Origin: Dactylonectria macrodidyma
Lineage: Eukaryota; Ascomycota; Sordariomycetes; Hypocreales; Nectriaceae
Direction: 5' to 3'
Length of the DNA stretch: 64,000 bases
Assembly (NCBI GenBank): GCA_020744425.1
Contig: JAGMUV010000001.1
Coordinates: forward strand, 1,922,001-1,986,000
Position 1 is the first letter of the stretch. Each line of letters starts with the position of its first letter. The notes beneath the pieces are model-generated. The model had not been told where the DNA came from. It was given only the letters and a program-made list of their open reading frames with translations, and made no database searches. Made by a program: the position numbers and the translations under genes. Below are positions 35,301 through 44,983 of the stretch, one piece after another.

Positions 35301-35978
35301 GCGTTCGCCGGAAGCCCACTGACCATGGAGACCTCTTCTGATGAAGACCTTGGTGAAGGCATGTTGGGCGGTTCTCTGCACACTTCTTCGACTGGTGAGA
35401 CAGTTTTCATGCCTCCCCCGCCGGACAGCAGCGTACCAACAGTCACGGTAACAGACATAAGTTCGACAAGCTCCGAATCATCCCCACGCAGTCCGTCGTT
35501 CCGCCCTGCTGCGCCTCCGGCGCCGCGGACAACAGCCCCTCGTGCTACTGGAAACACTGACTCGACGGTACCACGCCCAGTTTCCCCAGGAGGGAAGAAA
35601 CGTCGGGTCAGATTCACTACGGCATCATGCAATCGGAACGAGGATGATGTCGACGCTGAGGCCGTTCAGGCTCCCCCGCGGAAAAAGTGTCGGATCATCT
35701 TGAAGACAAAACCACGGATCCCAAGTGGGGATGAGCATGTCGGTGATGCTAAAGCTGTTCAAGCCCCTCCGCGGGGAAAGCGTCGGAACAAGCAAACCAA
35801 GGTTGCAAAGCCCACCAATAAGCGGATCATCTTGAACAAACAGGCCAAGGGTACAGAGCCCATGCATGCCATCTTGGACAAACAAACTCAAGTTGCAGAG
35901 CCCACCAAGACGCGCATAATTCTCAAGACTGGTTCACGGAGGTTGCACAAGAGATCGTGGATAAGCGGGGATAGCTGA
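32399..35978 (+). CDS. DUF3435-family tyrosine recombinase, Starship-captain-like
   Basis: Seven exons (32399..32571, 32624..32879, 32929..33162, 33210..33313, 33362..33693, 33741..34305, 34355..35978) join in frame to 1,095 aa; every intron has GT...AG ends. The N-terminal half is DUF3435-like: NRMKQLNGGLHRYTKQRLEG, RPKYNFKPPDLKRLLNSLW and YFQGIERFRQPGLP. Candidate catalytic residues of a tyrosine recombinase are Arg209 (STGGRIGG), His355-x-x-Arg358 (IHSIRREVG), His377 (ERSQHVGQ) and Tyr390 (VWGRSYVAA). Around residues 588-700 lie Cys/His pairs, including CYFC and CRECN with later HHLHDSH, likely zinc fingers. The C-terminal 350 residues are acidic, Ser-rich and then basic with degenerate RIILK repeats. 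DUF3435 recombinases include the captains that mobilise Starship elements by DNA strand exchange in the nucleus, although many family members are not proven mobile. No internal stop is seen. Confidence 0.82.
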
Positions 35979-36016
35979 GTGGGGGGCTAGACAAGCCTTG
36001 TAAATACAGTGCCTAC

Positions 36017-36544
36017 TTATGCCTCATGTTCTTCAACTATAAAGTCTGGCAACTTCCCTTTGCCAGTGATCTTGACTTTGCCGATACGTAGTTCAAAACA
36101 GATACCCTCTCCGCCTTTGTTAGTCTGGATGTGACCTTTTCCACTCGGTCCAACCGTGGGGGTTAATTCCTCATTGATGTAGCGAAGAAGTTGTCTTATG
36201 TGGTACCTCGACATTGGCACCTCAACCGACTTCCCATCACTCCACTGCCATTGTTGTGCCTTGAAAACATCGCCTAAGAGTTCTGTTGCACTCTCCAACC
36301 CCCGATCCGCTATAACGTATGCCGCCAGCCCTAGAAATTGTATTCCTGCTTGGTTTTGGAAGTAGTCGAGGGCATGTTCAGCGGGCGCGTCATTTGCGAC
36401 TGGTTGCTGGTGTTGGGCATCAATCGTTCGGCCAAGCTCTTTGCACAATATAAGAACCAATGCCTGGAGGCCGCTTTTCGAAGCTGCTAGTATCGCAGGC
36501 ATATCACTTAGAATCTCTGGTGCTAGCTGTTTCGGCGATGCCAT
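36017..36544 (-). CDS. orphan 175-aa protein
   Basis: A single open frame of 175 codons convergent with the recombinase gene; the two stop codons are about 40 bp apart. The start (MASPKQLAPEILSDMPAIL) is supported by a degenerate second copy of the first 21 codons at 39,989, where the same ATG and frame are kept up to a stop. The middle is helical and hydrophobic (GIQFLGLAAYVIADRGLESA). The C-terminal part looks like beta strands (HIQTNKGGEGICFELRIGKV). No domain is recognised, nor a signal peptide or membrane segment. It shares a roughly 800-bp divergent promoter with the DUF7924 gene. Confidence 0.6.
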   Translation of the reverse strand: MASPKQLAPEILSDMPAILAASKSGLQALVLILCKELGRTIDAQHQQPVANDAPAEHALDYFQNQAGIQFLGLAAYVIADRGLESATELLGDVFKAQQWQWSDGKSVEVPMSRYHIRQLLRYINEELTPTVGPSGKGHIQTNKGGEGICFELRIGKVKITGKGKLPDFIVEEHEA

Positions 36545-37066
36545 CTTCAGAAAGCACGGAGCTAAGCAGGCCGGCTGACAGGTGAATCGTTAATGACGCA
36601 AGTGACGAAGCAGCACAGTGTTGTGACGCCGAAGGCTCATGGGACCTCTCTGATTAAGCAGATCCTGTCACGTGTAAGATTGGAGACGGGAAACGGAGCA
36701 ACGCAAAAGAGTCGCATGGATCAAAGAAGAGAGTGCGGCAGCTGACCGGAGGGTACAAGACCTGGAGGGGTGGCAGAAGTCGTCTCCTCGAAGAGAGACT
36801 GAACTCCACCCCACTCACCAAGAACACCCCTCACGTAGGTTTAATAAAAGACGAAATATGTCGACCAATGAGATGGTAGAGAGAGTTATCTGCATTCCGC
36901 TCAATACACTCTGGGGGTGAAATGTATCAACCAATAATATATGTCAACCAATAAGATACATCAGCCAATGAAAAGTTTGCCCTTTGCTTGGTAGACACCA
37001 GCTAGCCACACGCCTCTGCTAACACCTCCAGCAGCATTCTCCACCTGGAATTGAACTTCCCTCCTC
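36429..37066. repeat. duplicated promoter cassette, copy 1
   Basis: About 640 bp closely match 39,874-40,548 in the same orientation, with scattered substitutions and small indels. This copy covers the first 39 codons of the 175-aa orphan gene (minus strand) and the divergent promoter that leads to the DUF7924 gene. Its right part holds three spaced CCAAT boxes (ACCAATAATATATGTC, ACCAATAAGATACATC, GCCAATGAAA). Confidence 0.9.
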
Positions 37067-37342
37067 GCCAACTTTCGCAAATTGTGGGTCATACGAACTA
37101 CCCCGCAGGAGCTGCTCACAGCCAATCAACAGTAGCCGCCCCACATCTTGCTGCCTGGCTATTTGCAAGCGCCCTGCTAAAAAAAGATCTTTTGCCCAAA
37201 ACAGATCTCTCCAACTGCATTCAACAAAACCCACGACTTTACGGCTCTCAGCGGGCCATTCTGTCGGCCAGTCTAAGTGCCGATATATATCTAGATATAT
37301 AGAAAACTCATCCGCCCTGCACGCGTCAGTACGTCCTCTGCC

Positions 37343-39451
37343 ATGAACGGTAGAGTTACCAAGGCGCAGACCCGCCGCTCTCTTGCGACACCATCCAAGG
37401 CCGTGCAAGCGAAGCTGCTGGACGCTGCTGCAGACAAGAGTGCAGGTCAGTCATCAATAAGTTTCGTAGAAGCGGACGATTATTAACTTATCAAGTACAG
37501 AGCTTCCGCGGAGCCACCGAGAGCAGTCTCCAGTGAACAAGGGCCTCACCCAAGACGCGGCGCCCGTGCCGACGGCGAAGAGGCAACTCGACGCGACACC
37601 CGAGAGCGATCCGTTGCCGGCGAAGAGAGCCCGATTGACGCAAACGGACGCGCAACAGCCTAGAGTCGAGAAAGCAGAACAGACGGACAAGGTATGCAGG
37701 CATTCCCTGACGCAAGTCAACGACTAACAGAGGAGATGGCGTAGACTCTACAACAGCCAGAGCCTAGGCATCCCAAGCAGCCATACGCCTCGTTCCTCAA
37801 GGACTTCGTCGACCCAACCCATCCGCATCCCCGTCCCGAGTCTCTCCACACCTTTGTTTCCGAGTGGCTTGAGTCTGTTGGATCAGACCGAGACAGGCGC
37901 TGCCGGTCGGCTAGCCATCTACACCGTTCAGACGACGACCCATTCCCGAGGCAGCTCACGAGATCGGCGCCGGAGATGAGTCACACACAGGATGCCGACG
38001 GGTTTGTCGTGCCGCCGACGCCGGCTTCCACCAGATCGCGCGCATCCCGAACAGGATCGCGTGCATCCCGAGCAGATTCAGAGGACGACTCCAACCGATC
38101 CTCGGCTTCCAGCACAGCCAACGTTTGCAATCGACGGTACCGCCAGAACAACTTGGCACTCAACAACATCTACATCCAACACCCTGCTGCCCCGTTGCTA
38201 GACGTCGTATCCAGCCACGTTGACAATACAGTGCGCGCAAAGCGGGATTCGCCCGAGCTGTCGTCCGACGAATTGAAGCAGGCCAAGTACCGGCTGGGTG
38301 CACTCGAGGATGGGTGCGATGAGGACGACGTGGTGGTCTTCCTTAATGATATAATATTTCCCGACCCTAAAACCGATGCGACATACGGGCCTGCTACAGG
38401 TTTGGCGAGTGGCTCCGGTGCTCTTATGTCGCGACATCTCGTTCCGGTCAATCTTGAGAGTATGCACAGGGTTTCTCAACCCAAACCGGACAAGTTATAT
38501 GGGTACTCATGGAAAGTCAATCAGGCTTTCACACAGTCGCAACTCCTAGCTCAGCAGATGCTTCATCCAAGAAACCCAGACTATCCTGCGGCAACATCAA
38601 ACGGCCTTCGGTTTCCTTTCTTCGCCATCGAATTCAAAGCTGCCGGGGGTACTCGTGGTGACCTCTGGGTTGCTGCGAACCAATGCGCGGGTGCTTCGTC
38701 AGCTTGCCTCAACGCTGTTAGCCAGCTGAACACTGTGCTTCAAGAGCATTGGAACGTGCAACGTGTCGATAACATTTCCTATTGCATTGCTGTGGACAAC
38801 AAAGTTGCTGAACTATATGTCTCGTGGAAGGAAGATAGTTCAAGCTATTATCTCCAACGGGTTGATTCCTTCCTGCTATCAAGGTCAGAGGATCTTCAGA
38901 ACTTTCGCAAACAGGTGCGAAACATTCTCGATTGGGGAAAGGACGCCCGCTTAACGCAGATTGGGGACGCCTTGGATATCATCCTTAAGGAAAACAGGAA
39001 GAGCTCTTCCGAGGCGGCGAAGTCTCGCCCACCACCGTCTGATAGTTCCGTGGCCAGCGGCAAACAAAAAGCATCATCGCGCAGAAATAACAACAGATCA
39101 GACAATTCACAGGCCCAAACACGTGCAATAGACGGGCCTTACCAGAGATTGGATGAGGCGGCTTCACAAGACGTCCGTGACGGCCAACCTTCCCACCGTC
39201 ATCAACAGCAGAGCTTCGTCGACGCCGACGACTACACATCCCAAGGCGCTGGCGAGCACGGTCACCGGCCGAGCTCCCATCGCCACAAAAGCAATGGCCC
39301 GGCAACGCCGTCCTATGTGCCGACACCTCCACGATTGTCTGGGGAGCGTCGTGAGTCAATTCGCTCTTCGCCATCCCGGGATGATTCCGCAAACAGCACC
39401 GCCCAGAAACACACTAGGTTGTCTTGTGGAACCATAGAGTATTGGGAGTAG
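37343..39451 (+). CDS. DUF7924-family protein with ExK nuclease-like motif
   Basis: Three exons (37343..37445, 37501..37691, 37745..39451) give 666 aa. Both introns, 55 and 53 bp, have standard ends and keep the frame. The first 150 residues are basic and Ser/Thr/Gln-rich (MNGRVTKAQTRRSLATPSKA). The folded core is roughly residues 215-460. It contains ELKQAKYRLGALEDGCDEDD, then FPFFAIEFKAAGG near residue 389, and WVAANQCAGASSACL. The E393-x-K395 pair after a hydrophobic strand resembles the PD-(D/E)XK nuclease core; catalysis is an inference. The C-terminal 200 residues are His/Ser-rich and disordered. DUF7924 proteins are common in accessory regions of filamentous fungi and their function is unknown. 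Its promoter is the duplicated cassette copy 1. Confidence 0.78.
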
Positions 39452-39873
39452 CATGCCACAAAACGCAGGTTCTTTCACCAACACATGGATAGAACTATAC
39501 CTAGGCAGAGGATGAGTGAGAGCCATACTAAAATTAGGAGTCGTAAGATTAGGAAACGAGGATTTAGGATACTGATGGTTATCTCGGATGATGTAATTAT
39601 ATATCGCGTATTTCGTCGCCAGATTTCTCTATACCGTGTAGGAAAGCCAGTATAGTCTCTCACATCCTCGTCATACTCCACCGATTTCTAGGCTCTGACT
39701 TACCCTTTTTCTCTTCCCCGCAGCTTCTTACGCCTGGTTGTGCTGAACTGCCGTGATGCAAACTGAGCCTGAGCAGCCAGCAGGGTACGGAGCGGCAGAC
39801 AGCGGGGAAGGCCAAGGCCCTGCTTTACTCTACAGGGGGCGGCAACCGTCCGCCGCCATCCTAGCGAACTCAT
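39452..39873. other. spacer, no gene seen
   Basis: About 420 bp between the DUF7924 stop codon and the second promoter cassette. It is moderately AT-rich up to 39,680. No protein-like frame is visible. Confidence 0.5.
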
Positions 39874-39989
39874 CGGCCAAGCTCTTTGCACAGTATAAGA
39901 ATCAATGCCTGGAGGTTACTTTCCTATGCCGCTAGTATCGCAGGCATATCATTTAGAAGCTCTAGTGATAGCTGTTTCGGCGATGCCAT
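39874..39989 (-). pseudogene. 5' remnant of the 175-aa orphan gene
   Basis: Within cassette copy 2, the minus strand from 39,989 reads MASPKQLSLELLNDMPAILAA and then a stop, where the intact copy at 36,544 continues. Similarity to the intact gene ends near 39,874. The remnant came along with the duplicated promoter and cannot make the full protein. Confidence 0.85.
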
Positions 39990-40548
39990 CTTCAGAAAGC
40001 ACGGAGCTAAGCAGGCCGGCTGACAGGTGAATCGTTAATGACGCAAGTGACGAGGCAGCACAGTATTGTGACGCCGAAGGCTCATGGGACCTCCCTGACT
40101 AAGCAGACCCTGTCACGTGTAAGATTGGAGACGGGGAAAGGAGAAGAGAAGAAAAGAGCCGTGTGAACCAAAGACCACAGAGAGCGGCAGCTCAACTGAC
40201 CGGGAGGGTACAAGATCATCTGGAGGGGTACCAGAAGTCGTCTCCTCGGAGAGATGGGTTGACCGAACCCCACCCACCCACTACCCAAAGATAATGACAC
40301 CCTTCACGTAGGTCTAATAAATGGCGAAATGTGTCGACCAATGAGGTGGGGGGGAGAGTGCGTTTAGCTGATCTGCACTCCGCTCGACACACACTGGAGG
40401 TGAAATGAATCAGCCAATGAGATATGTCAGCCAATGAGATACATCAGCCAATGAAATATCTATATTTTACTTGGTGGACACCGGCTCGCCCCACGCCTCT
40501 GCTGACACCTGCAGCAGCGTTCTCCACCTGAACTTGAATCCTCCCTCC
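39874..40548. repeat. duplicated promoter cassette, copy 2
   Basis: The second copy of the sequence at 36,429-37,066. It keeps the CCAAT array in regular form (GCCAATGAGATATGTCA, GCCAATGAGATACATCA, GCCAATGAAAT) and ends about 90 bp before the start codon of the LaeA-like methyltransferase gene. As with copy 1, a plus-strand gene follows it directly. Confidence 0.9.
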
Positions 40549-40639
40549 TGGATTCGACAGAGCGATCTGCACCTCAGCCTTCCGCCACAAGCAAGTGCCC
40601 ACGTTAAGTCCTCCTCTCGGCGTAGGCCCTCTCGCAGTC

Positions 40640-41925
40640 ATGTCTTCACAAGAAAGGTGTGTCCCGCGTACACTCGAATGATATGGATACCCAAGGAGAC
40701 TCACCATATTCGATTTCCGCTTCAGCATAACTGAGTCCGAAGGGAGATACCTCGACGATGGCTACTGGAAATATGGCCGCTTCTACGGCTCTTGGCAGCC
40801 CGGCAAGTATTTATTTCCTGTTGATTCAGTGAGTCAATGCTTGATATGCCGGTACTGGAGTTTTCTGGGCATTCTAATCAATGCCACCTAGGAGGAGTTG
40901 GATCGCATGGATCTATTCCACAAAGTGTTTCTTGTCGCTCGAGGCAACAAGCTATTCCATGCTCCCGTCACGCGGCCAAAACCCAGAATCATGGATCTGG
41001 GCACCGGAACTGGCATCTGGGCCATCAACGTGGCAGAAGAGTGCGTCCTCGCATTACCGAACGAACTCCTGGCCAACATTGGCTAACATGTGACAGCTGG
41101 TTCCCTGACGCTCAGATCATGGCTGTAGATTTGAACAAGATTCAGCCCGCACTGTATGTCTTGGGATAATTTGCTATGAATCACAGATTAATATATCTAG
41201 GATTCCCGTCGGAGTAATACCGAAGCAATACGATATAGAAGAACCAATGTGGACTCCGCTGCTGGCAGACTGCGATTTGATCCATATACGGATGTTGCTC
41301 GGGAGCATTCAGACAGACCTATGGCCCCAGCTTTATCGCAAAGTCTTTGAGTAGGTACAACTGCGGCCCGGTTATCGCTCGTTCTAAACCATAAGCAGGC
41401 ATTTAACACCAGGCCTTGGCCACATAGAACATATTGAAATTGATTGGACCCCGAGATGGGACGGCGATGAGAAGAAACCTGCGAACTCCCCATTCCAACA
41501 ATGGGCTCAGCTTTTTCTTGCTGGCATGGATCAGTTCAACCGCAGCGCGAGAGTTACCCCTAGGGAAACTCGACAAATGATCGAGGCCGCAGGGTTTACC
41601 GATGTCAGGCAAGATGTTATTCAAGCCTTGGTGTGCCCTTGGTCTCCTGATTGGCGCAAACGAGAGATTGCACGCTGGTTCAACCTCGCTTTGAGCCTTA
41701 GCCTCGAGTCCCTAAGTATGATGCCACTAATTGAGAAACAGGGTCTGAAGTACGAGGAAGTTCGTGAGCTATGCGCAAGAGTCAAACGTGAGATCTGTAA
41801 TTCGCGATACCACACCTACTGCAACATGTGAGCTCGCCGCGCATGATAGGCAGTCGGCCTAGCCGATCTAGATCGCATGCTAACCGCTTTGCAGATATGT
41901 CTGGACGGCGGCAAAGCCAGAATGA
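40640..41925 (+). CDS. LaeA-like SAM-dependent methyltransferase
   Basis: Seven exons (40640..40656, 40726..40828, 40892..41040, 41097..41153, 41201..41350, 41399..41827, 41895..41925) join cleanly to 311 aa. The last intron replaces a premature TGA with the family-type ending [13 protein letters not shown]. Landmarks are [36 protein letters not shown], the SAM-binding motif [14 protein letters not shown] (about residues 72-84), [29 protein letters not shown] and [15 protein letters not shown]. This layout is that of LaeA/Lae1-type methyltransferases. LaeA is a velvet-complex partner that controls secondary metabolism and development, while most paralogues have no known target. All exons look intact, so the gene is probably functional. 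Its promoter lies in cassette copy 2. Confidence 0.85.
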
Positions 41926-42103
41926 TGCGCGCGTTACATAGGGCAGAAAGGTGTGAACTATCGATGTTTTCTACGGAGCATTCCATGGCACCGACTATCT
42001 GTCAACGGAGACCTGGGGGCGAACATATGTATATACATGGATATCTGCTCTTGTCGATCAGCACGGGAGCCACAGCAAGACTTGCTGTGCTCGTAATAAT
42101 CAC

Positions 42104-42469
42104 TCACGCTCTGAGCTCTCTCTCGAGCCGCTTCTGGGGAGAAGTTAGCCTCCCATTCTGCCACTGCTCGGCCCTTGTCAGACCCCTCTTGAACTCTCCT
42201 ATAGCCACACGCTTCCTCCGTCCCCCATGTGAAACAGAGTAGCATATATCAGCTTTGAAGTCATAGCAATGTTGAGCGAATGGCTTGTGTGATCCCTGAA
42301 AGAGCTCTGGGCATCTGGTGAACGCAGAGAGAGTAATGTTAGATGTTTCTATGTGAAACCACTGGATTCCGTCTTCCTCTGAGATCAGTCGATAACGCCT
42401 GTAGTTGGGGGGAGCTAGAACGTGCGATGGACTCTGCGTTAGCACGACACATGTTTTATCTAGCCACAA
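42104..42469 (-). pseudogene. fragment of a fungal GEFKR-motif protein
   Basis: Minus-strand sequence reads AQHCYDFKADICYSVSHGGR, RKRVAIGEFKRGLTRAEQWQ and SPQKRLERELRA. The last three form the hallmark core of a fungal protein family as I recall it, in which GEFK carries an ExK nuclease-like motif. The frame runs into GTGAGT, a possible splice donor, but the expected continuation (a YADKYQCPQ-like block) is not found downstream. The 5' end also lacks a good start context. It is best read as a truncated relic. The opposite-strand frame has no protein-like character. Confidence 0.5.
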
Positions 42470-42737
42470 ATGGCTTCACTGGTTTTAATACTCTGTACAT
42501 AAGGGTAGATGGATGGGAATGCACACTTTAAAGAAAAACGCAAGAACATTCTATTGACGCAATTCGCCGTTATCCCAGTCGTGACAGAAGAACGAAGCAA
42601 AGTCATAACAGTATCCAAACTAAGAATGGGGGCAGCTTCTCTCCCCGTAGCTCCTTCCTCTCCTTCCTCATCCATAAACCATCCACAAACGCGAGCGTCC
42701 GCTCGGCGCACCTGATTTATCACGGTCAATTCCAACA

Positions 42738-43220
42738 TCACAGGTCGCTCATCTCCGCATCTCCATCAGAATCCAGAGCGCTTTCATCACTTGGGCCGGG
42801 TTCACTTGCGTCTGGACCGTGCGGCAGATCACGAGGAACATATGCGTGTTCCAGCAAACGGTGCACCTTCTTCTGGCAGTCTGCAATAGTAAACTGACAT
42901 TCTGCAATAGCAAGCTCAAGCTCTGCAATAGCGGACAGACATTCTGCATTGAGTTGGCGACATGTCATTTGACTGGCATCATGTATATCTCCTTCACTAT
43001 ATCCTCTAGTTGCTTGGCCATCCTGCCTACCTGGGGTTAGCTCCCACTCCATGGGAATGCTAACATCGCTCATGGAATGTCCGTCTCCCTGATCAGCAGA
43101 AGATTCCTCCAGTCCATTTCGATCAGGTTGATCGATGTCAACGCCTGTCATCCCAACGTCTGGTGTATCGCCGTTTTCCAAAGAATCTCCCATCTCAGTA
43201 TTCCTGGTCGAATATGGCAT
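42738..43220 (-). CDS. small acidic coiled-coil protein, hypothetical
   Basis: A single open frame of 160 codons. The N-terminal 75 residues and C-terminal 30 residues are acidic and rich in Asp, Gly and Ser (DGDAEMSDL at the end). The middle (CRQLNAECLSAIAELELAIA, ECQFTIADCQKKVHRLLEHA) forms a heptad-like helix built from three near-repeats of a short Ala-Glu/Asp-Cys unit, which suggests a short coiled coil. There is no known domain, signal peptide or membrane segment. Composition is protein-like, but no homologue is recognised. It lies just left of the nested transposons. Confidence 0.4.
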   Translation of the reverse strand: MPYSTRNTEMGDSLENGDTPDVGMTGVDIDQPDRNGLEESSADQGDGHSMSDVSIPMEWELTPGRQDGQATRGYSEGDIHDASQMTCRQLNAECLSAIAELELAIAECQFTIADCQKKVHRLLEHAYVPRDLPHGPDASEPGPSDESALDSDGDAEMSDL

Positions 43221-43703
43221 CTCGATTCGGGCTTACGACGGGGAAAGAACGATTAGGGTCGACAAATGCTACGGGCGGGATCTGAATAATGGAAAGGTAC
43301 CGGCTAAGAGATGTCGTCACCTCCAGATCGGGGTTTTACGGGTGCTTCAGCATCGTATCAGTACAGCTCTTCCTCCAAGCATCATACTTACAGGTACCTT
43401 GATGAATGGCAGATGGCGACCTGGTAATGTGTTGAAAAGGAAAGTGAGACAATTCTCCCCGCAAGATCCGGACTAGAAACGCGTCGCGCTATCGAGGCAC
43501 CTCACGCTATCACGTGCTCCCGGTTAAACGACGGTCCGTTGTTCAGGCATGAACCATTAAGTTCGAGGGACGGAAACGGATGGAAACGTGTAGCAACAGA
43601 TTGATGGAAATGAGTTCGTAAGGACGGCGCAAAAGCCCAACCATAGTTGGTTGAAGTTGACTTGTGTAGTGCGAACACCCCCGCATCGGACTGTCCATTA
43701 CAA

Positions 43704-44602
43704 TTACCTCAGGCACTCAGACCCACTCACTAAGCGCATTACCTCAGTTCCTCAGGACCTCAGTTCCTCAGGACCTCAGTTCCTCAGGCCCTCAGGCCCT
43801 CAGTTCCTCAGGCCCTCTGCCTCAGGCGCCAAGGCGCCTCTTACCCAAAAGGGTAAGACCTCTCCAGAGGGCCTGAGCGCAATTCCCAGATTTTTGGTGC
43901 GGTTGTCGTTCGATGCAAGATGTTTCCACCCAAAACTCGCGAAATCGACAAACTGACCAAATTTGCGAAGCTGCCACATCCCCGTTTTAAGGTATTTCGG
44001 AAAGAAAAAATGGTAGCAATAAATTCATTGTTTTGAGCTATAATTATGAGCGAAAATTTTCAGGTTTTCCATAATATAAAAGGAAATACGGTGTTTCAAA
44101 CTGAGTAACAACCGCACCAAAAATCTGGGAATTGCGCTCAGGCCCTCTGGAGAGGTCTTACCCTTTTGGGTAAGAGGCGCCTTGGCGCCTGAGGCAGAGG
44201 GCCTGAGGAACTGAGGTAACTAAGCGCACAGACGTGCCGATCACGTGCTTCTGTGAGAGGGCCTGAGTGGTTTCCGACGCGTTTTGGTGTGACTGCGACT
44301 GGCCCTTTCGTGGTGATATTGCACAAGAACGGGTTCCAATTCAACAAAAAAACACATGAGGAGATGCCTGGGGCCTGTAGGATTTTATGAAATATTAATT
44401 GCAAAGAAAAGTGTCGAATGAAGGCGCTATGCCTTGATGGCGTTCACTTCTCCTCTGCATAGCCGCACTCACTGCACCCATTTTGTATGGGAGATAGTCG
44501 CACTCACACCAAAACGCGTCGGAAACCACTCAGGCCCTCTCACAGAAGCACGTGATCGGCACGTCTGTGCGCTTAGTGAGTGGGTCTGAGTGCCTGAGGT
44601 AA
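43704..44602. mobile_element. outer non-autonomous DNA transposon (Mutator-like), interrupted
   Basis: Terminal inverted repeats begin TTACCTCAGGCACTCAGACC at the left and end with the reverse complement at the right. Allowing for the inner insertion, the arms extend about 105 bp (to a GTGCGAC/GTCGCAC junction). Flanks CATTACAAT (43,696-43,704) and GATTACAAT (44,603-44,611) match at eight of nine bases, which suggests a 9-bp target duplication; the left flank shares one T with the repeat end. Without the insertion the element is about 409 bp. There is no coding capacity. Long inverted repeats with 9-bp duplications point to the Mutator superfamily, but no transposase is present to confirm this. 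Confidence 0.8.
43739..44219. mobile_element. inner non-autonomous DNA transposon nested in the outer one
   Basis: A 481-bp element sits in the left inverted repeat of the outer element. It begins TTACCTCAGTTCCTCAGG and ends with the exact reverse complement. It is flanked by perfect 9-bp duplications CTAAGCGCA at 43,730-43,738 and 44,220-44,228; the right arm of the outer element shows the unoccupied sequence. The arms are longer than 100 bp and share a block from GGCCCTCTGCCTCAGGCG to TTTTTGGTGCGGTTGT. They enclose an AT-rich loop without coding capacity. The shared TTACCTCAG ends suggest that inner and outer elements use the same transposase. Confidence 0.88.
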
Positions 44603-44745
44603 GATTACAATCAATCGTGTGGTCACGTTACATATGTTTAACTAAATATTTGCACTAAATAACGCTTACATCCTTTCTTGCAAGAGCTCGACGAAAGCGG
44701 CTCGACTTGAGATATCCAACAATCCGAAATTTCCTCCCTCTCCCG

Positions 44746-44780
44746 GGGTGGGAATGGGTGGGAATGGGTGGGAATGGGGG
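44746..44780. repeat. GGGTGGGAAT tandem repeat
   Basis: Three to four 10-bp units of GGGTGGGAAT lie just right of the outer transposon. Confidence 0.85.
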
Positions 44781-44983
44781 CACGGTCGTAAATTGATTGA
44801 TCCGGTCATCCCTGATTGGCCCAGACATCACACGGGATAAAGCCTATCGATCACAGTCTGTGAATGTCTGGCAATTAAGCCACGCAATCCGGAGGAATGC
44901 TTTTATTGGAATCACACTCATATGTCGTCGTGTTGTGAGGTTGAACGGGTGGTTCTCGTACCACAGCGTAGTGAGGTTGCGGC

